Source: Candidatus Babeliales bacterium
GTDB lineage: Bacteria; Babelota; Babeliae; Babelales; Chromulinivoraceae
Direction: 5' to 3'
DNA: 49,159 nucleotides
Assembly (NCBI GenBank): GCA_017992075.1
Contig: JAGOPI010000004.1
Location: 1 to 49,159, forward strand
Part shown: in pieces, positions 27,651-35,323 of the stretch
Layout: each line of letters starts with the position of its first letter
Numbering within the stretch: the first letter of the stretch is position 1
The notes under the pieces: model-generated
Seen by the model: the letters and a program-made list of their open reading frames with translations, nothing else
Database searches by the model: none
What the model was told of the DNA's origin: nothing
Position numbers and translations under genes: made by a program

Positions 27651-28559
27651 TTATTTTTTTTGTAATCGTTGTTGTTCTTGATATAAAATTCGTGCAAGCG
27701 TATCAAGTATTAAGGCAGGCTCCTCTTCATTTTTTGAAGCAGCAGCGCCTACAGTTTCGATTGAAAAATTGGATGGTAAAAATCTTGCGATAACACTCTG
27801 TTGATATTCAATGTATGGCTGATTTGAAATTGCTAAACAGTTTCCAAGTTTTGGATTAGTTTTTATCCATTCGATAAAGGTATCAGCTGTTGTTGGACGG
27901 GTTAATTTTCCTGATGTTGTTGTTTGCATTGGTGCATTAATAATTTGTACAGGAATTTTTCGCATAGCTTCAGGCATGCTTGCATAGGTATAAATAAATT
28001 GAAGCATTTCAGTTTCTGTTTGCGGAATATTTTCAAGAGTTTGCAATTTAGAATAATTTAAAAATGTTTGTATGTTTTCACCTTGCTGTGCAACTGCTGG
28101 TCGTGCACCTGCAAGTAAGACAATGTTGTCAAAATGAATGCCAGATTTATAAAGTTCAATTGCATGCGTAAAACGTTGATCCATTCTTTTAAATAAAGCT
28201 CCAAGAACTAATAAATGGGTATAATGTTTGGTAGTTGGTTTGAATTCATCATACATTTTCATAGCATGAAACAATGTTTTTAATTCTGCGTTATGCTCTG
28301 TAATTAATTTATCTATTTCCCAGCGCTCTGTACCTGGTTTTCGTAGCCATGCTGTTTGAGTTTTGTTGACAATATCAGATAATGACCCATCAGTTTGGAC
28401 ATTTGTTAATTTTAATATTTCAAGAAGCTCTGAGCAAACTTGACCATCTTTATTTATAAATTCAAAAGATTGAAGGGTTTCCATTTGTTTTTTTGCAAAA
28501 CAATCTGAAAGAATTGATAAAAAAAAAGTAAATGTAAAAAATATATGTTTTTTTTGCAT
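27651..28559 (-). CDS. Secreted protein of unknown function, weakly DUF218/YdcF-like
   Basis: The 302-residue product starts with a signal peptide (IFFTFTFFLSILSDCFA, ending near residue 22). The central part, LLVLGALFKRMDQRF...IVLLAGARP...ETEM and later PTTADTFI and CLAISNQPY, follows in spacing the DUF218 pattern (LGG...R...A...SGG...ET...T). The pattern is only remote and may be chance. It lies downstream of tyrS on the same strand (33-base gap) and may be the last gene of that unit. The ATG is preceded by TAGGATTATAC. Confidence 0.6.
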   Translation of the reverse strand: MQKKHIFFTFTFFLSILSDCFAKKQMETLQSFEFINKDGQVCSELLEILKLTNVQTDGSLSDIVNKTQTAWLRKPGTERWEIDKLITEHNAELKTLFHAMKMYDEFKPTTKHYTHLLVLGALFKRMDQRFTHAIELYKSGIHFDNIVLLAGARPAVAQQGENIQTFLNYSKLQTLENIPQTETEMLQFIYTYASMPEAMRKIPVQIINAPMQTTTSGKLTRPTTADTFIEWIKTNPKLGNCLAISNQPYIEYQQSVIARFLPSNFSIETVGAAASKNEEEPALILDTLARILYQEQQRLQKK

Positions 28560-28592
28560 GTATAATCCTAAATGCTTTTTATAATAAATTTT

Positions 28593-29807
28593 TTAAGCAA
28601 TTTTATAAATTCTATGTTTTCCTACTTTGATAATCATTCCAGAATGTACCGCAAATTCTGCTTTAAAATCAGCTATAACAGTATCGTCAATCGTAATTGA
28701 TCCAGATTCAATTAAACGTTTAACCTCAGAAGAACTTTGTACTGCATTTAAAGCTTGCAACAATTTTACAATCCAAATTTTTTCTTTAAAAAATGAAGCA
28801 TCAAGTTGAATTTCTGTCGCTTGTGACAAATCTTTATTTTGAAACAATGCTTGAAATTGTGCTTGCGCTACATCAGCATCTGTTTTTGACCAAAAGGTTG
28901 TTACAATTTCGTGAGCCATCTGTTTTTTTAAATCCATGGGATGAATTTTTTGCATTTCAACTTGATTTTTTAATTCTTGAATTTGGTTTTCACTGCGGTC
29001 AAGCAACAGCAAAAAATAACGATAAACTAAATGGTCAGGAATTGACATTAATTTTCCGTAAGCATCAGACGGTTGATCGAACAATCCGATTGCATTACCG
29101 AGTGATTTTGACATTTTTTCAATGCCATCTAAACCTTCAAGTAAAGGTACGGTAAGAACAACTTGTGCTTCTTGGTCATATTGCTCTTGTAAAAATCTGC
29201 CACATAGTAAATTAAATGTTTGATCAGTACCGCCAAGCTCAACATCAGCTTTTAAGTGAACTGAATCGTAACTTTGCATGATAGGATACAATAATTCATG
29301 CATGGCAATTGGACTGTTTTCTGCTAAACGTTTTTTAAAATCATCACGTTCAATTAAACGAGCAACTGTAATTTTGCTGCACATTTTAATAACGTCTGCA
29401 AAGGTTAATTTGCTTAGCCATGAAGAATTGTACACAATAGTAAGTTTTGAAAGGTCTAAAATTTTTCCAACTTGAGCAAAATATGTTTTTGCATTAAGCA
29501 AAATTTGCTCTTCTGTTAAAGGTGGACGAGTTTTTGATTTTCCCGTTGGATCACCAATGCGAGCTGTATAATCTCCAATTAAAAAAATTGTTTCATGACC
29601 TAGATCTTGAAATTGTTTCATTTTTTTAAGTACAACAGCATGGCCCAGATGTAAATCTGGAGCTGTCGGATCCATGCCAAGTTTAATTTGTAATTTTTTG
29701 CCAGATTCTAATTTGTTTATTAAATCGCTTTGCGGAACACATTGTGCAATGCCTAAAGTTAAAATTTCTAAGTCAGATTGTGTTTTTGGTGAAATTATTT
29801 TATTCAT
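28593..29807 (-). CDS. tyrS: Tyrosyl-tRNA synthetase, TyrZ-like type
   Basis: This class I synthetase charges tRNA-Tyr. At 404 residues it carries the HIGH-type motif LHLGHAVVL, GDYTARIGDPTGKS, the tyrosine-pocket GGTDQTFNLLCGR and KMSKSLGNAIG. A C-terminal S4 RNA-binding domain follows (VKRLIESGSITID, KVGKHRIYKI). The GDPTGKS/KMSKS style matches the TyrZ (type 2) branch. AAGGATATATTT is the ribosome site. It is the second gene of a leftward set after the M50-like gene (12-base gap). Confidence 0.96.
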   Translation of the reverse strand: MNKIISPKTQSDLEILTLGIAQCVPQSDLINKLESGKKLQIKLGMDPTAPDLHLGHAVVLKKMKQFQDLGHETIFLIGDYTARIGDPTGKSKTRPPLTEEQILLNAKTYFAQVGKILDLSKLTIVYNSSWLSKLTFADVIKMCSKITVARLIERDDFKKRLAENSPIAMHELLYPIMQSYDSVHLKADVELGGTDQTFNLLCGRFLQEQYDQEAQVVLTVPLLEGLDGIEKMSKSLGNAIGLFDQPSDAYGKLMSIPDHLVYRYFLLLLDRSENQIQELKNQVEMQKIHPMDLKKQMAHEIVTTFWSKTDADVAQAQFQALFQNKDLSQATEIQLDASFFKEKIWIVKLLQALNAVQSSSEVKRLIESGSITIDDTVIADFKAEFAVHSGMIIKVGKHRIYKIA

Positions 29808-29819
29808 AAAAATATATCC

Positions 29820-30500
29820 TTACTTTATCATTAAAGCATGAGAAAGAAGTGCCATTAGACTGCTTAAAATGGTTTCAAAAATTTGTGAACCGACGATGAC
29901 AAATAAAATTAATAAAAGAGTTGCTGAAATAAAGTGATTTGATGAAAAAAGATGAAACTGTGGAAAATAGGCAAACAGTAGTGCTCGAAATAAACCAATT
30001 ACTGCATAAATGACGCACAAAACAAAATTTTGTTTGTACAGAAAAAATATAACTGAAGAAACCGCTTGAAAAATTGATGAATTTGTTTGAATTAAATTAC
30101 TTGTTGATGTTGAAAGTGTTATTTTGGCAAAGCCAATAAGTATAAAAAAAGCTGTAAACATAAGTATAAAATGTGCAATTGCGCGTGCTGTAAATTGCAG
30201 TAAAATTTTTCCACGGCTATTTTCAGATGGATTGAGTGGAATGTAACGACCCCATCCTGGAAGATCTTTAAAAAATGGTAAATAATCGCCAAAAAGTTGA
30301 CCGATGAGTAAAATTCCAAAACCAATAACATTAAAATGAATCATTGGGTCAAGTGTTAAAAAACCAAATTGTTCTGGTACATCATCGCCATTTTTTTTTG
30401 CAATCCATGCTTCAAACCAACCTGAAAACGTAATTGTTGGAATGTAGGCTAAAAATGCGATAATGATAATACGCAAGCCATCAATAAATTCTAATCTCAT
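29820..30500 (-). CDS. Site-2-protease-like (M50/YwhC type) membrane protein lacking the zinc ligands
   Basis: The ATG at 30500 has AAAGGA 6 bases upstream and is preferred to the in-frame start at 30554; the product is 226 residues with about five membrane segments. The order and wording match rhomboid-like M50 proteins: a first membrane segment, the region normally HExxHxW, KKNGDDVPEQFGFLTLDP, then HFNVIG, and later GWGRYIPLNP. The zinc site is gone: HExxH reads SGWFE (residues 26-30) and the usual Asp of H-x-D-P is Asn57. It should therefore not act as a metalloprotease. It lies 12 bases upstream of tyrS on the same strand. Confidence 0.8.
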   Translation of the reverse strand: MRLEFIDGLRIIIIAFLAYIPTITFSGWFEAWIAKKNGDDVPEQFGFLTLDPMIHFNVIGFGILLIGQLFGDYLPFFKDLPGWGRYIPLNPSENSRGKILLQFTARAIAHFILMFTAFFILIGFAKITLSTSTSNLIQTNSSIFQAVSSVIFFLYKQNFVLCVIYAVIGLFRALLFAYFPQFHLFSSNHFISATLLLILFVIVGSQIFETILSSLMALLSHALMIK

Positions 30501-30652
30501 AAAAAATCCTTTTAGGTAAAAGTAATACTTTAAAAATAGTTTATCCTTTTTCATGATTATTGGTATCTGTTTTGACTATTTTGCAAATTTAGCGTACTTT
30601 GAAAAAGAATAAAATTTTAAAAAAACAGTTATAAAAAACGTCTGAAGAATTT

Positions 30653-33133
30653 ATGGAAAATAGATATTTACATCTTGAGTATGATCAACAAATGCGCCAA
30701 CTTTGGCAAACGCATCAAATTTATCGTCAAAAAAATTTAAATTTTAAAACTTATACGATTGATACACCACCTCCAACGGTTTCTGGATCGTTACACATTG
30801 GTCATATTTTTTCCTATACACAAACTGACATTATTGCTCGATACAAGCGTATGACGGGTCATAATGTTTTTTATCCTTTTGGATTCGATTGTAATGGTTT
30901 GGCAACGGAACGTTTTGTAGAAAAAAAACATAACACGAACGTTTCAAAATTAGGTCGCGAAAAATTTATTGATCTTTGTTTGTCAACAACCGAAGAAATG
31001 AAAGTAAAGTTTGTTCATTTGTGGCGAACGATGGGTCTTTCTGCAGAACTTGAAAAAACTTATTCAACAATTGCGCCTGATGTTGCAAAAATTGCTCAAG
31101 AGTCATTTATTGATTTAGTAAAAAAAGACTATGCTTACATTAAAAGTGAGCCAGCATTGTACTGTACGCAATGTCGCACAACCGTTGCACAAGCAGAACT
31201 TGATGACATGGAGCAGTCAACAATATTTCATGACATTGCGTTTAAAACTACCGATGATGAAAAAATTATAATCGCAACAACGCGTCCGGAACTTTTACCA
31301 TCATGTGTTGCAATTTTGTTTCATCCTGATGATGCACGATTTACATATTTAAAAAATAAACAAGCGATTGTGCCATTGTTTGGTCAATCTGTTCCTATTT
31401 TACCTGACGAAACTGTTGTGATGGAAAAAGGTTCAGGGTTGGTTATGGTTTGTACTTTTGGTGATAAAACAGACATTGAATGGTATAAAAAACATAAATT
31501 GCCTCATGTGCCATCTATTGGTTTTGATGGAAAATTTATGCCATCAGCTGGACTTCTTGTAGGTTTAAATGTTGCAGATGCTCGTAAAAAAGTGATTGAA
31601 TTGTTGCAAGAACAAAATTTAATTTTAAATCAAAAACAGATTCAAAATTCAGTAAATGTGCATGAACGTTGTAAACATCCAATTGAATATGCAATTTTGC
31701 CACAATGGTTTATTAAAGTGGTGCAGTATTCAAAAGAGTTTTTAAAAGTTGCAGAAAAAATTAATTGGTATCCTTTGCACATGAAAGCTCGATTTGATGA
31801 TTGGGTAAAAAATCTTTCATGGGATTGGTGTATTTCTCGGCAACGAGTGTTTGGTATACCATTTCCAGTTTGGTACTGCAATGACTGTTCAGCGATTTTG
31901 CTTGCAGATGTTTCAGAACTTCCAATAGATCCGCAACAGGTAGCGTACAATAAACCTTGCAATCAGTGTAAAAGTATCAATATTCGTCCAGAAAAAGATG
32001 TTATGGATACTTGGAATACATCATCGCTAACTCCTTACATTTGCAAAGCATTGTATAAGGAAGATGGACAATCTCCATTTTTGTCGATGTCGTCTCCAGC
32101 TTTGAGCGAAAATCAAAATTTTATTCCGATGAGTATGCGTCCGCAAGCGCATGATATTATTCGTACGTGGGCTTTTTATACGATTGTAAAATCTTGGATG
32201 CATGATAAAACCTTGCCATGGCATGATATTGTTATTTCAGGGTATGTGCTTAGTGAAAATAAAGAAAAAATTTCAAAATCAAAAGACAATGCGCCAACAG
32301 AACCTGAAAAATTATTAACGCAATATGCTCCTGACGCGATTCGTTTTTGGACAGCTTCAGGAACGCTTGGTCAAGATGTCGCTTTTTCGCCAGAACAGAT
32401 TGGTATCGGTCAAAAACTTTTAACGAAGTTGTGGAATGCTTTAAAATTTGTGCACATTAATAATCAAGCTCATCAAATTCCTGCAGAGCAACCTAAAAAT
32501 ATAGGGTTAGTCAATATTTGGATGCTTGATCGGTTGAATGTAAGTTTGCAAGAATATCATGCACATTTTGAAAAAAATGAATTTAGTTTAGCATTACAAA
32601 CCGTTGAAAAACTTTTTTGGCATGATTTTTGTGATAATTATTTAGAAATTATTAAAGATCAATTTTTTAATCCAACAAATTACATAGCAGAAGATGTTAA
32701 TGCTACGATGTGGACTTTAAATCATACAGCATTTACTATTTTACAGCTTTATAGCCCATATTTACCACACATTACTGAATATTTGTATCAACAAATTTTT
32801 GTAGCACGTTACAAAACATCTTCAATCCATTTAACTCAATTTGCAAGTGGTAAAAAATCAGATGAAGTTGTTGAAAAACAAATGAATGTTTTGCTTGATG
32901 TGATTAGTCAAGTTCGTAAATTAAAAACTGGTGCACAACTTTCACTCAAAACTGAGATTAAAACTTTAACTATTTGCGGTGCTACAAAAGCACAAACAGA
33001 TTTAATTTTACAGAATCAAGCAATTATTAAAGGTGTTTGTAAAGCGCAAAATATTGTTACAAATATGCAACGATGTGAAAGTTCAATTATTTCAGAAAAT
33101 GAAGTGTGGAATATTTTACTTCAACTTTTATAA
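30653..33133 (+). CDS. valS: Valyl-tRNA synthetase, short form without the C-terminal coiled-coil arm
   Basis: This class I synthetase charges tRNA-Val and edits mischarged Thr. At 826 residues it carries PPTVSGSLHIGHIF (HIGH motif), FGFDCNGLATERFVEK, the editing-domain words TTRPELL, a zinc-knuckle pair (CNDC...CNQC), and the KMSKS equivalent KISKSKDN. The anticodon domain is present, but the protein stops at about residue 826 with no coiled-coil arm, so it is 50-120 residues shorter than most bacterial ValS. The FDxNGLxTE style recalls the archaeal-like ValS of Rickettsia. A terminator follows. Confidence 0.95.
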   Translation: MENRYLHLEYDQQMRQLWQTHQIYRQKNLNFKTYTIDTPPPTVSGSLHIGHIFSYTQTDIIARYKRMTGHNVFYPFGFDCNGLATERFVEKKHNTNVSKLGREKFIDLCLSTTEEMKVKFVHLWRTMGLSAELEKTYSTIAPDVAKIAQESFIDLVKKDYAYIKSEPALYCTQCRTTVAQAELDDMEQSTIFHDIAFKTTDDEKIIIATTRPELLPSCVAILFHPDDARFTYLKNKQAIVPLFGQSVPILPDETVVMEKGSGLVMVCTFGDKTDIEWYKKHKLPHVPSIGFDGKFMPSAGLLVGLNVADARKKVIELLQEQNLILNQKQIQNSVNVHERCKHPIEYAILPQWFIKVVQYSKEFLKVAEKINWYPLHMKARFDDWVKNLSWDWCISRQRVFGIPFPVWYCNDCSAILLADVSELPIDPQQVAYNKPCNQCKSINIRPEKDVMDTWNTSSLTPYICKALYKEDGQSPFLSMSSPALSENQNFIPMSMRPQAHDIIRTWAFYTIVKSWMHDKTLPWHDIVISGYVLSENKEKISKSKDNAPTEPEKLLTQYAPDAIRFWTASGTLGQDVAFSPEQIGIGQKLLTKLWNALKFVHINNQAHQIPAEQPKNIGLVNIWMLDRLNVSLQEYHAHFEKNEFSLALQTVEKLFWHDFCDNYLEIIKDQFFNPTNYIAEDVNATMWTLNHTAFTILQLYSPYLPHITEYLYQQIFVARYKTSSIHLTQFASGKKSDEVVEKQMNVLLDVISQVRKLKTGAQLSLKTEIKTLTICGATKAQTDLILQNQAIIKGVCKAQNIVTNMQRCESSIISENEVWNILLQLL

Positions 33134-33152
33134 ATTGATTAAAAAAAATAAA

Positions 33153-33203
33153 AAAAGAGTAAGTGTTTACGTTGACTAAATCGATGTTTTTGCTTACTCT
33201 TTT
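33153..33203 (+). terminator. Terminator of valS with a large loop
   Basis: AAAAGAGTAAG (33153-33163) pairs exactly with CTTACTCTTTT (33193-33203) around a 29-base loop, followed by a T-rich tail. The loop contains a promoter for the next gene (33172-33200). Confidence 0.7.
33172..33200 (+). promoter_or_regulatory. Promoter inside the valS terminator, driving the next secreted gene
   Basis: TTGACT (33172-33177), 17 bases, TACTCT (33195-33200). The -10 lies in the 3' arm of the valS terminator. The start would be near 33207, giving a leader of about 115 bases that includes GAAAGGAGGAG at 33248-33258, the same word as before the cysteine-rich envelope gene. Confidence 0.55.
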
Positions 33204-33321
33204 CTTGTTGAAATTAAAAAATAAAAAAATTTTGAGTCATTGTTGTTGAAAGGAGGAGGTAATTTTTTGACAGTTCTTTTTTAAATTTAAAAATAATACT
33301 TTTTTTTGAAAGGTCTTGAAA

Positions 33322-33978
33322 ATGAAAAATATTTTACTTTGTTCAATGCTTGTTACTTCTGTTGTTTGCGCAGAAGAATTTCAACCAAAAAAATACACTT
33401 GGCAGTATGTAGTTCAAGCAAAAGATACAAATAATGTTGAAACATTAACAGAATTTAATGAAAAATTGCGTGGCTTGATTAAAGAAATGAATGAAGATTC
33501 AGTACGCTCTGCAGGAAGTGATATCTATCAAAAATTTTTAATTTTTGTTAAAGAAATGCAAGAAGCAATTATTGCAGGTTTTAATTTGTTTGGTTCTGTT
33601 TCAACATTACAAGAACCATTAGTTGAATTTGTTGAAGAAGCTGTTGTTCAAGCGGTTGAAGAACAAGCAACAGAAGAAGTAAACAAAAGTGTTGTTGATG
33701 AACAAGCTGAAATTGCAACAGTATCAGAAGATGTTTCAGCAACTATGCAAGATGTTACTCCTGCTGTAAATCCAATAATTACAATTACTTTTACTTGCAA
33801 AATTTTAGATGCTTCACAAGAAGAATTGTGGAATGTTACAGTTGGCATGTTCCAAGCACTTGCTGATAAAATTAATAGTAATCAAATTACATCAGAAGAA
33901 CTTGTTACAGCTTTAACAGAAATTTATCAAACATTATCAAAACTTGAAGGTTCAGGCTTGAATTTACAAGCTTGTTAA
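33322..33978 (+). CDS. Small secreted acidic protein of unknown function
   Basis: The ATG at 33322 follows AAAGGTCTTGAAA; an in-frame TTG at 33316 is less likely. The product of 218 residues has a short signal peptide (residues 1 to about 17, VTSVVCA). The mature part is acidic and helical, with a Glu/Val/Ala-rich middle (VEEAVVQAVEEQATEE) and one Cys near each end of the C-terminal half. It has its own promoter and terminator and an unusual leader. No family is recognised. Confidence 0.7.
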   Translation: MKNILLCSMLVTSVVCAEEFQPKKYTWQYVVQAKDTNNVETLTEFNEKLRGLIKEMNEDSVRSAGSDIYQKFLIFVKEMQEAIIAGFNLFGSVSTLQEPLVEFVEEAVVQAVEEQATEEVNKSVVDEQAEIATVSEDVSATMQDVTPAVNPIITITFTCKILDASQEELWNVTVGMFQALADKINSNQITSEELVTALTEIYQTLSKLEGSGLNLQAC

Positions 33979-33993
33979 TTTTAGTTTTTTTGC

Positions 33994-34024
33994 AAAAAGG
34001 CCGCTTGAAAAGGTGGCCTTTTTT
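33994..34024 (+). terminator. Intrinsic terminator of the acidic secreted gene
   Basis: AAAAAGGCCGC pairs with GTGGCCTTTTT (11 pairs, one G-T) around an 8-base loop and ends in a T run. Confidence 0.88.
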
Positions 34025-34082
34025 ATGAAAAGATTTAAAATTATGTATTTTTTTTATAAAACTTTTAACAAAAAATATAAAC

Positions 34083-34473
34083 ATGAAAAAAATATTTTTT
34101 TTGATTTGTAATTTTATTTCTTTGCAAAATTATTATTTTTTTCGTTTACCTCAAAACAAAGAAAAAGATTGTATGAATGTTAACGTCACTTTTCAATTGA
34201 AACAAATAGAAAAAATGTCGTCAATTTGAGTATAATAAAAATGCAAAATTGGCGATTGAATTGCTTACAAAGCTTGCAGAACAGCAAGAGCATTGTAAAT
34301 CAATTCTTGAAGAGTTAGCGCTGTCAATTCGAATTATTAGTTTTTTATTTTTAGAAGAAACTGATGATTATTCTAAAATTATTGAAGTTAATTTAAAATA
34401 TGGTAAAAAAATATTCTTACCATATTTAGTAGAATTAGTTATGAATTTAATGGTAGAGAGCCCAAATTCTTAA
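34083..34473 (+). pseudogene. Small secreted protein gene split by a one-base frameshift in an A run
   Basis: The ATG at 34083 opens a frame with a signal peptide (MKKIFFLICNFISLQ) that stops at 34229 after 48 codons. The next frame is open from just after TAG at 34207-34209 through to 34473 and continues in protein-like text (QFEYNKNAKLAIELLTKLAE). Removing one A from the six-A run at 34210-34215 joins both into a 129-residue product; the total length (391 bases) is one base over a multiple of three. It is either a recent pseudogene, slippage at the A run, or an assembly error. The ribosome site is weak. Confidence 0.6.
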
Positions 34474-34494
34474 ATTAAAATAAAAGTGAGTTGT

Positions 34495-34944
34495 ATGATT
34501 ACGATTAAAAATCGTCAAAAAAATATTCCATTTTCAACGATTGCATATCGTAAAAAAGCTGAAAAAATTTTAGATTTTTTACGATATAGTGATTTTGATT
34601 TAGGTATTTTATTGACTACAAATCGTACAATGCAAAAGTATAATCAGCAATTTCGGAATAAAAATAAACCGACAGATGTTTTATCATTTCCCTATCATCT
34701 TGATGCAAAAGCTGGAAAAAAAATTGTTGCTCGATCAGATGAAGATAAAAATTTAGGCGATATTTTAATTTCATTGCCCTATGTGTTTGATAACAAACAT
34801 GAGCTTGGTGGTGACTTTGAGAATCGTATGAATTTGATGTTGGTGCATGGAATTTGCCATCTTTTAGGACATGATCATCATGAAGATGATGATTATAAAA
34901 AAATGTCTGCACTTGAAAAAAAACTTCTTAAATTAATCGAATAG
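34495..34944 (+). CDS. ybeY: Endoribonuclease YbeY (rRNA maturation factor)
   Basis: YbeY is a zinc-dependent RNase used in 16S rRNA 3'-end maturation and ribosome quality control. The ATG at 34495, preceded by GTGAGTTGT, gives 149 residues, the usual size. Key sequences are KPTDVLSFPY and the zinc motif HGICHLLGHDH (H-G-x-x-H-x-x-G-x-D-H). A GTG at 34486 is an in-frame alternative. It starts 21 bases after the frameshifted small gene, so it may depend on read-through from it. Confidence 0.95.
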   Translation: MITIKNRQKNIPFSTIAYRKKAEKILDFLRYSDFDLGILLTTNRTMQKYNQQFRNKNKPTDVLSFPYHLDAKAGKKIVARSDEDKNLGDILISLPYVFDNKHELGGDFENRMNLMLVHGICHLLGHDHHEDDDYKKMSALEKKLLKLIE

Positions 34945-34975
34945 TTTTTGCTTTAATACCCAAAGGTAAAAACTT

Positions 34976-35001
34976 GATTCCCGTTCAAAGCCGGGAATGA
35001 C
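34976..35001 (-). repeat. Dispersed hairpin repeat, copy 1 (inverted)
   Basis: ATTCCCG and CGGGAAT enclose an 8-base core (TTCAAAGC). Read on the minus strand it is GTCATTCCCG-GCTTTGAA-CGGGAATC, the same element as at 35282-35307 and 42554-42578 but with a changed, still paired stem. The layout resembles the neisserial dRS3 repeat (ATTCCC-N8-GGGAAT). Confidence 0.75.
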
Positions 35002-35144
35002 AAAGGAATGTATCACAATATTAAAAATAAAAATGTGATTCATAATTATTTTTTCAATTTACGCTTAGAACCTAAATAGACAAAAAGTTTTGCTTATCGA
35101 CCATGGCATTCAAAATTAAAATTAACATTATCTTTTCTTATCTT

Positions 35145-35267
35145 GTCATTCCTTCAGTCTACGCTTACAGCTTTGACGGACAGGCGGCTTTCCATCTTCG
35201 CAAAGGCTTCGTCGGACTCTGTCGTACTTGTTCGTCATAGCCAACGGCGTCGGCGGTAACGGGGATC
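35145..35267 (+). repeat. GC-rich composite bounded by halves of the hairpin repeat
   Basis: It begins GTCATTCC and ends AACGGGGATC, the two ends of the dispersed repeat. About 100 bases of clearly more GC-rich DNA lie between (words CTTCGCAAAGGCTTCGTCGG, CAACGGCGTCGGCGG). It looks like a repeat copy with an insert or an old mobile fragment; no coding sense is visible. Confidence 0.45.
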
Positions 35268-35281
35268 AAAGTGCTTCTTTT

Positions 35282-35307
35282 GTCATCCCCGGCTTTGAAC
35301 GGGGATC
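35282..35307 (+). repeat. Dispersed hairpin repeat, copy 2
   Basis: GTCATCCCCG, core GCTTTGAA, CGGGGATC: a 7-pair stem around the same 8-base core as copy 1, with the variable stem position changed on both sides. Confidence 0.75.
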
Positions 35308-35323
35308 AAATCAAATTTAAGTG

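Larger units (their letters stand above)
34945..35323. other. Gene-free spacer holding dispersed hairpin repeats
   Basis: This 380-base spacer between ybeY and the leftward unknown gene has no plausible ORF. It holds two copies of a hairpin repeat and a GC-richer composite (35145-35267), listed separately. The rest is AT-rich without visible structure. Confidence 0.6.
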
